Assembly (NCBI GenBank): GCA_050180745.1 | Contig: JBFXDW010000062.1 | Location: 1 to 10,913 of the forward strand | Length of the DNA stretch: 10,913 nucleotides | DNA from: JBFXDW01 sp050180745 | GTDB lineage: Bacteria; Pseudomonadota; Alphaproteobacteria; UBA9219 | Direction of reading: 5' to 3' | Part shown: positions 1-6,752 of the stretch, piece by piece | How positions within the stretch are numbered: the first letter of the stretch is position 1 | How the letters are laid out: the number at the start of each line of letters is the position of its first letter | The notes under the pieces: model-generated | What the model was told of the DNA's origin: nothing | Databases searched by the model: none | The model's input: the letters and a program-made list of their open reading frames with translations, nothing else | Translations under genes and position numbers: made by a program

Positions 1-1
1 A

Positions 2-337
2 GCCGATAGCCGTGCTCCTCGCGATGGTCGTTTTATTGAACGTATTGGGTCCTATAACCCTATGTTGCCACGCGACCACATAGAGCGTGTTAGCTTTGAT
101 GATGCACGCGTCAAACATTGGCTGAGCGTTGGCGCTCAACCAACGGATCGCGTTTCACGCTTATTAGAAAAAGCAGGTGTGCTTGCGGAAAAGAAACGCC
201 CTGCCACACCGAAGAAATCGGCTTTGGGAGCCAAAGCACAAGAGCGCCTTCGCTTAGCGCAAGAAGCTAAAGAAGCCGCAGAAGCCGAAGCTAAAGCAGC
301 GGCAGAGGCGCCTACTGAGGAAGCCGCTGCTGAATAA
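2..337 (+). CDS. rpsP: 30S ribosomal protein S16, 5'-truncated by window edge
   Basis: S16 is a primary binding protein of the 30S subunit that helps 16S rRNA fold. The frame is open from base 2 and 111 residues are visible. It begins inside the conserved S16 core with ADSRAPRDGRFIERIGSYNP, followed by a VKHWLSVGAQPTDRV segment typical of the family. About 20 N-terminal residues lie outside the window, so an internal ATG at 62 is not the start. After the core, roughly 45 residues form an Ala/Glu/Lys-rich tail (AQEAKEAAEAEAKAAAEA and on), which is longer than the short E. coli protein; extended tails are common in alphaproteobacterial S16. A clear intrinsic terminator lies 30 bp downstream, so at least part of the rpsP transcript should end before the next gene. 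Confidence 0.95.
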   Translation, partial: ADSRAPRDGRFIERIGSYNPMLPRDHIERVSFDDARVKHWLSVGAQPTDRVSRLLEKAGVLAEKKRPATPKKSALGAKAQERLRLAQEAKEAAEAEAKAAAEAPTEEAAAE

Positions 338-366
338 GCCAAAAAACATGGCATAGTAATAAGATT

Positions 367-402
367 AACGGCGGGGATATGATCTATCCTCGCCGTTTTT
401 TG
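367..402 (+). terminator. Rho-independent terminator after rpsP
   Basis: An 11-bp stem (aacggcgggga at 367-377 against tcctcgccgtt at 387-397, with one G-U pair) closes a 9-nt loop and runs into six T residues followed by gttttg. It lies 30 bp after the rpsP stop and would partly separate rpsP from the rest of the usual rpsP-rimM-trmD-rplS cluster. Confidence 0.85.
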
Positions 403-520
403 TTTTGTTCATCAAATAATTGGATGTGAAACTAAAAAAGGAAACAAATTCCGCTAAAAACATGTTATCGCTTTGTGCAGAAAGACTTATTACGCTTGAA
501 TTTTATGAAGGATATTAACC

Positions 521-1030
521 ATGAAGAAATTTTCTCCTTTTGCCGCCATCAGCAGCTTAGAGCGCCCCCCCAAAAAATCTGTTGTGAACATCGCAAAGAA
601 GCCTCATCTGCTTTATTCAGCGGCCTGTACGGCTTTTACAGGCGGTTGTATGTTAGCTACTATAGGAGTGATGGTTCCTGCTGCCGTTCTGAACGTGATA
701 GGGACACCCCTTAGTGAGGTTGAAACACCATATAGAATTGCTATGGGAATCGGAATGACTCTTGGCGCGGGTGTACACCTCATGTGTCGGAATAGTCAGT
801 TCGGAAAAGTTGCGGGAGTTATCTCAGAACTATCTGTTGGACTCACCACAGCAATGATAGGAGGCGCAAATTCATTGATTTCCCCAACCCCTTCTTCTTT
901 TGCATGTCTTGTAGCAGGAGGAGTAATGCTAGAAGTTGCCAGAAGGTCCTTTCTAACAGCCCTTAAGGAACCAGAGTTTCCCACAACCTCGCCTAAACCC
1001 ACCACGCAACCGCCTGAACCGAAACAATAG
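521..1030 (+). CDS. Uncharacterised small membrane protein between rpsP and rimM
   Basis: I do not recognise this 169-aa protein. The ATG at 521 is supported by a Shine-Dalgarno AAGGA at 508-512, 8 nt upstream. The N-terminus is basic (MKKF, then RPPKKS and AKKPH). Four hydrophobic stretches follow at about residues 32-60, 72-89, 97-119 and 125-143, rich in Gly and Ala, which suggests an inner-membrane protein with four helices. The C-terminal 20 residues are hydrophilic and rich in proline and threonine (PTTSPKPTTQPPEPKQ), probably an exposed tail. It lies 33 bp before rimM on the same strand and is probably co-transcribed with it. No enzyme motif is visible. The gene is not part of the standard cluster, so it is an insertion or a lineage-specific gene. 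The ORF is likely real given its ribosome site and orderly hydrophobic pattern. Confidence 0.72.
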   Translation: MKKFSPFAAISSLERPPKKSVVNIAKKPHLLYSAACTAFTGGCMLATIGVMVPAAVLNVIGTPLSEVETPYRIAMGIGMTLGAGVHLMCRNSQFGKVAGVISELSVGLTTAMIGGANSLISPTPSSFACLVAGGVMLEVARRSFLTALKEPEFPTTSPKPTTQPPEPKQ

Positions 1031-1063
1031 GAAAAGAACACCTTTTGCGCTAAAATCATCGGC

Positions 1064-1582
1064 ATGACGAACTCACAGAAAATATGTGTCGGCACAATCA
1101 CAGGACCTCATGGCATCAAAGGCGAGGTAATCCTGCGTAGCGCCACAGATGATCCGGCAGCTATTTTTACCTACGGTACGTTAACAGACAAAAATGGCAC
1201 AAAGACCTTTTCTCTTACGCTTCGCGGCACAAACAAGGGCGGCTTTATCATTGCTATTGAGGGAATCGCAACGCGCAATGACGCCGAAGCTCTTAAAAAC
1301 ACCGCTCTTTACATTAATCGTTCGGCTCTGCCACATCTTGATGAAGACGAGTATTATTTGACCGATCTTATTGGCCTTTCTGTACACGTTGCAAATGATA
1401 GCGCTTTTGGCAACGTCATCAATGTTCATGACTATGGCGGCGGGATTTTTTTGGAAATTTCCTCAAAAACCAATAAATCTTTTATGCTGCCTTTCAAAGA
1501 TGAATTTGTTCCTGTTGTTGATATCAAGGGAGGCTTTATAGAAGCAGCAATTCCCGAAGGATGGATGAAGGAAGAAAAATGA
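1064..1582 (+). CDS. rimM: Ribosome maturation factor RimM (16S rRNA processing)
   Basis: RimM binds S19 and the 3' head of 16S rRNA during late 30S assembly. The 172-aa length is normal. The N-terminal beta-barrel opens with VGTITGPHGIKGEVILRS (residues 9-26), the family signature, and includes TRNDAEALKN at 70-79. The linker EYYLTDLIGL (96-105) leads into the C-terminal PRC-barrel, ending in PFKDEFVPVVD and a basic-acidic tail (WMKEEK). The ATG at 1064 gives the usual short lead before the VGTI motif; its ribosome site is weak. The stop codon overlaps the start of the next gene (ATGA at 1579-1582), so the two are translationally coupled. Confidence 0.96.
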   Translation: MTNSQKICVGTITGPHGIKGEVILRSATDDPAAIFTYGTLTDKNGTKTFSLTLRGTNKGGFIIAIEGIATRNDAEALKNTALYINRSALPHLDEDEYYLTDLIGLSVHVANDSAFGNVINVHDYGGGIFLEISSKTNKSFMLPFKDEFVPVVDIKGGFIEAAIPEGWMKEEK

Positions 1583-2190
1583 CACAAAGTGAGGTTCCTT
1601 ACTTTTCTCAATGGGAATCTGCTGAACTTGCTACAGCTATTGTAAATGGCACCGCAACCCCTGCAGAGGACCCTCTATGGCAAAATTCTGGAGCAAAAAC
1701 ACGCGAAGAATATGCCATATGGGCTAATCACATATGTGGCATGGCCTGTCTAAAAATGATTATTGCCGCACAAACAGGAAACATTGTACCCACCGTTAAA
1801 TTAGCACAGCAGGCTTGTTCTTATGGTGTCTATGTAGTTAAACACAATTTGATTCGCGGCATGATTTATGCTCCTTTTGTTACCTTTGTTCGCGAAAGAT
1901 ACAACATAGACGCTCAGATACATACCGGTATCACGAGCCGAACCCTTTCTAATCTTCTACAGAAAGGGAGTTTTTTTATAGCCTCTGTGCACCCTAACAT
2001 CCGATGGCCTAAAAGCGAGCCTCCACAAAAAGGAGGCCATTTAATTCTCATCAGCAAAGCAAATGATGATAGTCTTGTTTTCCATAACCCATCAGGTCAC
2101 TCAAACGAAACTCGCAGCAATGTATCCATGTCTCTTGATGATTTTGACCGTTTCTTCGCAGGACGCGGCCTTTTAGTTTCCAGTACTTGA
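1579..2190 (+). CDS. C39-like (papain-fold) cysteine peptidase family protein, cytosolic
   Basis: This 203-aa protein resembles the bacterial peptidase C39-like family (Peptidase_C39_2 type). VPYFSQWES at residues 6-14 holds the expected oxyanion-hole Gln (Q11). HICGMACLKM (51-60) holds the likely nucleophile C53, KGGHLILISKAND (151-163) the catalytic His (H154), and VFHNPSG (167-173) the third residue, here Asn (N170) where many members have Asp. Order and spacing fit a Cys-His-Asn/Asp peptidase. There is no signal peptide or transmembrane helix, so it should act in the cytosol, unlike the ABC-transporter-linked C39 peptidases that trim bacteriocin leaders. I chose the ATG at 1579 over the in-frame ATG at 1561 because AAGGA at 1568-1572 sits 6 nt before it and its ATG overlaps the rimM TGA by 4 nt. 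The substrate is unknown, and an inactive or transglutaminase-like role cannot be excluded. Confidence 0.75.
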   Translation: MTQSEVPYFSQWESAELATAIVNGTATPAEDPLWQNSGAKTREEYAIWANHICGMACLKMIIAAQTGNIVPTVKLAQQACSYGVYVVKHNLIRGMIYAPFVTFVRERYNIDAQIHTGITSRTLSNLLQKGSFFIASVHPNIRWPKSEPPQKGGHLILISKANDDSLVFHNPSGHSNETRSNVSMSLDDFDRFFAGRGLLVSST

Positions 2191-2208
2191 CTAACCTTTT
2201 AAACCCAA

Positions 2209-2937
2209 ATGTCAAAACCTCTATTTCACGCCGCCATTCTCACCCTCTTCCCTGATATGTTTCCTGGACCTCTTGGCCAAGCGCTGGCGGGAAAAGCCCT
2301 CGAAGATGGCCTGTGGACCCTTCAAACAATCAATATCCGCGATTTTGCTACCGATAAACACGGCTCCGTCGATGACACGCCCTATGGCGGCGGCGCAGGC
2401 ATGGTTTTGCGCCCTGACATCGTCGCTGCGGCCATCCGCGCAGCAGAAAGCACAGCCCCCACTCCTCCACGCAAAATCTATCTCTCGCCGCGCGGTAAGC
2501 CCCTGACCCAAAACCTTGTTGAGGAACTTGCCGAAGCCTCGTCGCTTCTTCTCCTCTGCGGGCGATATGAAGGCGTTGACCAGCGGGTTCTTGATGCCGA
2601 AGGCATGGAAGAAATTTCTGTAGGTGATTACGTGCTAGCCGGAGGAGAAGTCGCCGCTATGGTGCTCTTAGAGGCCATAACGCGCCTAATTCCAGGAGTC
2701 ATGGGCAACCATGCAACCACAGACGAAGAGAGTTTTTGCGATAACCTATTGGAATATCCGCATTTTACGAGACCTCCCACATGGGAAAACCTTAGCGTTC
2801 CAGAGGTTTTGTTGTCCGGCCATCACGGAAAGATTAACGCTTGGCGTTTAGAGCAATCCCAAGCCTTAACCAAGCAAAATCGCCCTGATTTATGGGAAAA
2901 ATGGAAAAAGACACATGAAACGGATAAAAATCGCTGA
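2209..2937 (+). CDS. trmD: tRNA (guanine-37-N1)-methyltransferase TrmD
   Basis: TrmD methylates N1 of G37 in tRNAs reading CNN and some other codons, using S-adenosylmethionine, and prevents +1 frameshifting. The 242-aa length is normal. Visible SPOUT trefoil-knot signatures are LFPDMF (13-18), YGGGAGMVLRPD (59-70), YLSPRGKPL (91-99), LLCGRYEGVDQR (115-126) and SVGDYVLAGGE (137-147). The ESFCDNLLEYPHFTRPPTWE segment (174-193) carries the catalytic aspartate (D178 by alignment with the family), followed by the C-terminal tRNA-binding domain with LLSGHHGKINAWR. It starts 18 bp after the peptidase stop. No convincing Shine-Dalgarno precedes the ATG, so translation may depend on coupling from upstream. 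It is followed by rplS after 123 bp. Confidence 0.97.
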   Translation: MSKPLFHAAILTLFPDMFPGPLGQALAGKALEDGLWTLQTINIRDFATDKHGSVDDTPYGGGAGMVLRPDIVAAAIRAAESTAPTPPRKIYLSPRGKPLTQNLVEELAEASSLLLLCGRYEGVDQRVLDAEGMEEISVGDYVLAGGEVAAMVLLEAITRLIPGVMGNHATTDEESFCDNLLEYPHFTRPPTWENLSVPEVLLSGHHGKINAWRLEQSQALTKQNRPDLWEKWKKTHETDKNR

Positions 2938-2943
2938 AAACCG

Positions 2944-2972
2944 TTGAGCTTGCGAAAAATATTCTGTATAGA
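2944..2972 (+). promoter_or_regulatory. Candidate housekeeping promoter for rplS
   Basis: TTGAGC (2944-2949) and TATAGA (2967-2972) are separated by exactly 17 nt in the gap between trmD and rplS. Each hexamer matches the sigma-70 type consensus at four of six positions. Transcription would begin near 2979-2981, immediately before the paired elements of the leader. The call is by eye only and the match is moderate. Confidence 0.4.
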
Positions 2973-2984
2973 GTCGCTTCCTCT

Positions 2985-3038
2985 GCCATTGCTTTAAGTA
3001 AGCTTTGGGCAAGCTCTCAGCTTGTTTAAGTCAATGGC
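2985..3038 (+). promoter_or_regulatory. Structured leader upstream of rplS
   Basis: GCCATTG (2985-2991) is perfectly complementary to CAATGGC (3032-3038). Inside it CAAGCT (3010-3015) and AGCTTG (3019-3024) form a 6-bp stem with a 3-nt loop, which can be lengthened to about 11 pairs through G-U and A-U pairs (3005-3029). No T-run follows, so it is not an ordinary terminator. It ends about 10 nt before the rplS Shine-Dalgarno (AAGGA, 3049-3053). It could be a translational control element for L19, or simply intergenic structure. Confidence 0.4.
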
Positions 3039-3060
3039 TTTATTGTGTAAGGAAAAGAAG

Positions 3061-3471
3061 ATGAATACGCTACAAAAGTTTGAGCAAAAACAAATCGAAA
3101 AACGCGGTGCCAATATTCCTGATTTTGGTCCAGGTGACACCGTTCGCGTGAATGTGAAGGTTGTTGAAGGCACGCGGGAGCGGATTCAGGCCTATGAAGG
3201 TATCTGCATTGCACGCAAGAATGACGGGATTAACTCCTCCTTCACAGTTCGTAAGATCAGCTATGGTGAAGGTGTTGAGCGTGGGTTCCCGCTTTACAGT
3301 CCTCGCGTTGATTCGATCGACCTCATTCGTCGCGGTATCGTTCGCCGTGCGAAGCTTTACTATCTTCGCGCTCTACGCGGTAAAAAGGCGCGGATTGCAG
3401 AAAAGACGGATTACGCTAAGAAAGCAACGGAAACAAAAGCAGCCTCAAAGAAAGATGCTGCTGAGGCTTAA
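3061..3471 (+). CDS. rplS: 50S ribosomal protein L19
   Basis: L19 sits at the 30S-50S interface of the large subunit. The start at 3061 (MNTLQKFEQKQIEKRG) matches the family N-terminus and has AAGGA at 3049-3053, 7 nt upstream. A longer reading from TTG at 3022 would add 13 residues out of line with L19. Family motifs include FGPGDTVRVNVKVVEGTRER (residues 21-40), IQAYEGICIARKNDGINSSF, SYGEGVERGFPLYSPRVDSI and RRGIVRRAKLYYLR. The 136-aa protein exceeds the usual roughly 115 aa because of a Lys/Ala-rich tail (KKATETKAASKKDAAEA). It closes the translation cluster and is followed by a terminator. Confidence 0.97.
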   Translation: MNTLQKFEQKQIEKRGANIPDFGPGDTVRVNVKVVEGTRERIQAYEGICIARKNDGINSSFTVRKISYGEGVERGFPLYSPRVDSIDLIRRGIVRRAKLYYLRALRGKKARIAEKTDYAKKATETKAASKKDAAEA

Positions 3472-3490
3472 TTTTCTGGTAAATCTTTTT

Positions 3491-3535
3491 AAGAAGGCTC
3501 TTTTCGTGATAAATGGAAAGGGCCTTTTTCTTTTC
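3491..3535 (+). terminator. Rho-independent terminator after rplS
   Basis: AAGGCTCTTT (3494-3503) pairs with AAAGGGCCTT (3517-3526), with one G-U pair and a 13-nt loop. Flanking A and T residues lengthen the stem, and TTTTTCTTTT follows at 3525-3534. It lies 20 bp after the rplS stop and ends 15 bp before the tilS start codon. Confidence 0.85.
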
Positions 3536-3549
3536 TAGGATTCACACCC

Positions 3550-4734
3550 TTGCTACACCTACCATCCCTTTCAGGAAACATTGCCCTAGCCGTCTCTGGC
3601 GGGCCGGACAGCATGGCTATGGCATGGCTGGCCAAGGAACATTTTGGTACGGACTCTTTATACGCTTTTATTGTCGAGCATGGATTACGCGCCGAATCTC
3701 CAAAAGAAGCAGCAACCACAAAAAAGCACCTTGAAGCCATGGGAGTCCGTACCTTCATCCTGCCATGGGTTCACGGACCCTTACCTTCACGCATTCATGT
3801 TCATGCTCGTAAAGCGCGGTATGACTTACTTATTCAGGCTTGCAAAGATAAAGGCTGCAACGCACTGTTTCTCGCGCACCACAAGAATGATCAAGCCGAA
3901 ACGATCCTGATGCGCCTTGCCAAAGGAAGCGGACTTAAAGGCCTCTCCGGCATCAAAGAACAAACAACAAGAGACGGAATTACGCTCTATCGTCCTTTAC
4001 TTCATGTCGGCAAGGATGAGCTAATCGCGCTCTGTCATCAAAAAAACATCTCTTATGCAACAGACAAAAGTAACGATTCCGAAAAATACGCCCGCGGGCG
4101 CCTCCGCCGCGTTAAAGCGGCGCTGGAAACCGAAGGCCTAACAGAAGATCGCCTCTTAGACCTTGGAGCGCGCGCAAAAGATGCCTCTGAAGCCATCAGC
4201 TTTTATGCGCAAACCTTTATCAAAGAGCAAGGAAAGCCTCTTGAGAGTAGCGCGATTATCCTTCCTCGCGATTCTTTTGAGGCACTGCCACGCGCCACAG
4301 CGCTCGAAGTATTATCTCTCGTTCTACAGGCTATTCACTTCAAACCCTACCCGCCCCGACGATCTTATCTTTTGAATGCGCTTAATGCCCCTCAAACCGT
4401 TGCGCTCCATGGCTGTCTTATTCAAAAAAGCGAAAAACGCATCCTTATAGCACGAGAACCTGCGGCTGTTACGGAAACGCTAGAAATTGCTCCTCATGAA
4501 ACGATTGTCTGGGATGGCCGTTTTAATGTCACCTATCAAGGCGAAGAAAAAGGCCTCATAATCCGTGCTCTGGGGCTTCGGCCCCATAAAGACCTTGCCG
4601 CTAAGGCCCCGGAAATCCTTAAAACAATTCCCCAAGGACGGCTTCGCGCTACGCTTCCAGCCCTATGGAAAGGAGAGGAATGGATCGGCATGCCCTCTTT
4701 TTCTTGTGATTTTGGTATGTTATTCAAAGATTGA
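3550..4734 (+). CDS. tilS: tRNA(Ile)-lysidine synthetase TilS
   Basis: TilS converts C34 of the CAU anticodon of a tRNA-Ile to lysidine with ATP and lysine, so that it reads AUA and accepts isoleucine. The 394-aa protein has the N-type ATP pyrophosphatase P-loop SGGPDS (residues 16-21), then VEHGLRAES (42-50), ARKARYDLL (86-94), LAHHKNDQAET (108-118) and GSGLKGLSGI (126-135), all family signatures. The usual DPSN element reads DKSN at 172-175. The C-terminal half is more divergent. The start is TTG at 3550, the only plausible initiator before the P-loop, with AGGA at 3537-3540 placed 9 nt upstream. The short 15-residue lead before the P-loop is acceptable for the family. The stop codon lies within the -35 element of the proposed ftsH promoter. 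Confidence 0.94.
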   Translation: MLHLPSLSGNIALAVSGGPDSMAMAWLAKEHFGTDSLYAFIVEHGLRAESPKEAATTKKHLEAMGVRTFILPWVHGPLPSRIHVHARKARYDLLIQACKDKGCNALFLAHHKNDQAETILMRLAKGSGLKGLSGIKEQTTRDGITLYRPLLHVGKDELIALCHQKNISYATDKSNDSEKYARGRLRRVKAALETEGLTEDRLLDLGARAKDASEAISFYAQTFIKEQGKPLESSAIILPRDSFEALPRATALEVLSLVLQAIHFKPYPPRRSYLLNALNAPQTVALHGCLIQKSEKRILIAREPAAVTETLEIAPHETIVWDGRFNVTYQGEEKGLIIRALGLRPHKDLAAKAPEILKTIPQGRLRATLPALWKGEEWIGMPSFSCDFGMLFKD

Positions 4735-4757
4735 AAAAAAGCTATGACCCCCTATAT
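4731..4757 (+). promoter_or_regulatory. Candidate heat-shock (RpoH-like) promoter of ftsH
   Basis: ATTGAAA ends at 4736, and CCCTATAT (4750-4757) follows after a 13-nt spacer. The E. coli sigma-32 consensus is CTTGAAA, 13-15 nt, CCCCATNT; this site differs at one base in each box. The same bases also read as a sigma-70 type promoter: TTGAAA (4731-4736), 16 nt, TATATT (4753-4758), five of six matches in each box. It overlaps the tilS stop codon. ftsH is a known heat-shock gene in E. coli, which makes the RpoH reading attractive, but which sigma factor uses it is inferred. Confidence 0.55.
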
Positions 4758-4773
4758 TTAAGAGAATGGTTTC

Positions 4774-4812
4774 TTCCAAATCACCCTCCCGCAAGGGGAG
4801 GGTGATTTGGAA
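4774..4812. repeat. 17-bp perfect inverted repeat in the ftsH leader
   Basis: TTCCAAATCACCCTCCC (4774-4790) and its exact complement (4796-4812) flank the 5-nt loop GCAAG. No T-run follows on the + strand, so it is not a typical terminator. It falls about 10 nt after the expected ftsH transcription start and ends 18 nt before the ftsH Shine-Dalgarno. It resembles the small palindromic repeats scattered in many proteobacterial genomes, but its copy number cannot be seen here. Confidence 0.8.
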
Positions 4813-4842
4813 ACCCTATAAATTCCCTGAAAGGCAAATACG

Positions 4843-6747
4843 TTGAATAATACTGGAAAAAATATCGCTCTTTTAGTCCTGATTGGCCTGATGCTTTTTG
4901 TCTTTATGAATATGATGCAGGACCCTACGAGCCTCAACAGTCATACCGCTATGCCCTTCAGTGAATTCATCGCGCGAGTCGATGAGGGCCAAGTCGCAGA
5001 CGTGACTGTACGCGGCGCACTTTTGTTGGGACATATGGAAAGCGGCGCCCCTTTTGTGACGTATTTGCCTGATGGGGCCAATGTAATGGATCGCCTTCTC
5101 AGTAAAGGCGTTAAAATCACAGCCCAGCCCGACACGTCCGGAGACCCTACTTTTTGGGACATCCTTTTATCTTCTTGGCCTATGCTGCTAATGATCGCAG
5201 TTTATGTCTTCTTTATGCGTCAGATGAACGGCGCCAACGGCAAAGCCATGGGCTTTGGCAAGAGCCGCGCTCGCATGTTGACCGAAAAGACAGGCAAGGT
5301 AACCTTTGAAGATGTCGCGGGCATTGACGAGGCAAAACAAGAACTCACGGAAGTTGTCGAGTACCTCAAAGACCCTCATAAATTTCAAAAACTGGGCGGC
5401 AAAATTCCTAAAGGATTGCTTCTCGTAGGCCCTCCTGGAACAGGTAAAACGCTTGTAGCGCGGGCTGTCGCGGGCGAAGCCGATGTGCCGTTTTTCACGA
5501 TTTCAGGATCGGACTTCGTTGAAATGTTCGTGGGTGTCGGGGCCAGCCGTGTCCGTGATATGTTCGAGCAAGGCAAGAAAAATGCGCCTTGTATCATCTT
5601 TATCGACGAAATTGATGCCGTAGGCCGTCACCGTGGCGCAGGCCTTGGCGGCGGCAATGATGAGCGGGAACAAACGCTCAATCAATTGCTCGTTGAGATG
5701 GATGGCTTTGAGGCTAATGAAGGCGTGATCCTGATCGCTGCGACCAACCGCCCCGATGTTCTGGATCCGGCGCTGCTGCGCCCGGGCCGTTTTGACCGGC
5801 AAGTCGTTGTTCCCAACCCTGACATTTTGGGCCGCGAGAAAATCTTGAAGGTCCATATGCGCAAAGTGCCTCTGGCCAAAGATGTCAACGCGCACACCAT
5901 CGCGCGCGGCACACCGGGCTTTTCTGGCGCGGACCTTGCCAATCTGGTCAACGAAGCCGCTCTTTTAGCTGCCGGAAAAAACCGCGAAGCCGTAGAGATG
6001 GAAGATTTCGAAGCCGCCAAAGATAAGGTCATGATGGGCTCCGAGCGGCGCTCTATGGTCATGACGGAAAAAGAAAAGAAGCTAACCGCCTATCACGAGG
6101 CAGGTCATGCGCTCGTCAGCCTCAACGTGCCTGCAAGCGACCCTCTTCATAAGGTTACGATTATTCCTCGCGGAAGGGCTCTTGGCGTCACCATGAACCT
6201 GCCTGAGCGCGACAAATATAGCCAATCACGGATAGAGCTGGAATCGCGCCTCGCCGTTTTATTTGGAGGGCGCGTAGCCGAAGAAATTATCTTTGGCAAA
6301 GATAATATCACAACCGGTGCCAGCAACGACATCAAACAAGCCACAATGATTGCGCGCAGCATGGTCGCTGAATGGGGGATGTCCGATAAGCTGGGACGGG
6401 TACGATATAATGCCAATGAGCAAGAGGTTTTTCTTGGCCATTCCGTAGCACAGCAGCAAAATGTTTCCGAAGCCACGGCTGAATTGATTGATTCCGAGGT
6501 CCGTCGCTTGATTGAAGTGGGCGAAGGGAAAGCCAGAGATATTCTGTCAACACACATTGACCAGCTTCACATAATCTCGGAAGCGTTGCTGGAATATGAA
6601 ACGCTTTCGGGCGAGGATGTTAATGCTCTGCTTCGCGGAGAACAACTCGGAGAAAGAGAGAAAACCATGAAGGCTCCAGCCGCAGATGCGCCTAAATCAA
6701 GCCGTCGCGGTTCGGTCCCAACAGTAAAATCAGGAGAGGTGGTTTAA
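4843..6747 (+). CDS. ftsH: ATP-dependent zinc metalloprotease FtsH
   Basis: FtsH is a hexameric inner-membrane AAA+ protease that degrades misassembled membrane proteins and, in many proteobacteria, RpoH and LpxC. The 634-aa length is normal. TM1 lies near residues 8-24, a periplasmic domain near 27-105 and TM2 near 107-126. The AAA module has Walker A GPPGTGKT (196-203), pore loop MFVGVG (228-233), Walker B IIFIDEID (251-258) and the second region of homology with ATNRPDVLDPALLRPGRFDR (300-319), which includes Arg fingers R313 and R316. The protease domain has HEAGH (418-422) with E419 catalytic and D496 the likely third zinc ligand in TGASNDIKQAT. The TTG start at 4843 is supported by AAGG at 4831-4834, 8 nt upstream, and by the standard MNN-TM1 N-terminus. 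The C-terminal tail is disordered and basic. Confidence 0.98.
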   Translation: MNNTGKNIALLVLIGLMLFVFMNMMQDPTSLNSHTAMPFSEFIARVDEGQVADVTVRGALLLGHMESGAPFVTYLPDGANVMDRLLSKGVKITAQPDTSGDPTFWDILLSSWPMLLMIAVYVFFMRQMNGANGKAMGFGKSRARMLTEKTGKVTFEDVAGIDEAKQELTEVVEYLKDPHKFQKLGGKIPKGLLLVGPPGTGKTLVARAVAGEADVPFFTISGSDFVEMFVGVGASRVRDMFEQGKKNAPCIIFIDEIDAVGRHRGAGLGGGNDEREQTLNQLLVEMDGFEANEGVILIAATNRPDVLDPALLRPGRFDRQVVVPNPDILGREKILKVHMRKVPLAKDVNAHTIARGTPGFSGADLANLVNEAALLAAGKNREAVEMEDFEAAKDKVMMGSERRSMVMTEKEKKLTAYHEAGHALVSLNVPASDPLHKVTIIPRGRALGVTMNLPERDKYSQSRIELESRLAVLFGGRVAEEIIFGKDNITTGASNDIKQATMIARSMVAEWGMSDKLGRVRYNANEQEVFLGHSVAQQQNVSEATAELIDSEVRRLIEVGEGKARDILSTHIDQLHIISEALLEYETLSGEDVNALLRGEQLGEREKTMKAPAADAPKSSRRGSVPTVKSGEVV

Positions 6748-6752
6748 AGAGA

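Noticed and set aside
403..520. Promoter for the gene at 521
   Set aside because: Only weak hexamer pairs such as TTATCG with TATTAC are visible; not enough to annotate, though some promoter after the rpsP terminator is likely.
475..714. 79-codon + strand ORF in another frame over the start of the membrane-protein gene
   Set aside because: It overlaps the better-supported gene at 521, lacks a ribosome site and has a cysteine- and arginine-rich random-looking composition.
1561..1578. Earlier in-frame ATG for the peptidase gene
   Set aside because: The later ATG at 1579 has a well-placed AAGGA and the typical 4-nt overlap with the rimM stop; the earlier one has no ribosome site.
3022..3060. 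TTG-started longer form of L19
   Set aside because: It would add 13 residues not seen in the family, and the ATG at 3061 has a good Shine-Dalgarno and the standard N-terminus.
4572..4585. Perfect GGGGC-TTCG-GCCCC tetraloop hairpin
   Set aside because: It lies within the tilS coding region, has no T-run, and encodes a plausible piece of the protein; probably chance, though stable.
5503..6062. Antisense ORFs of up to 130 codons over ftsH
   Set aside because: They are the mirror of a highly conserved coding frame and show no ribosome sites or recognisable motifs.
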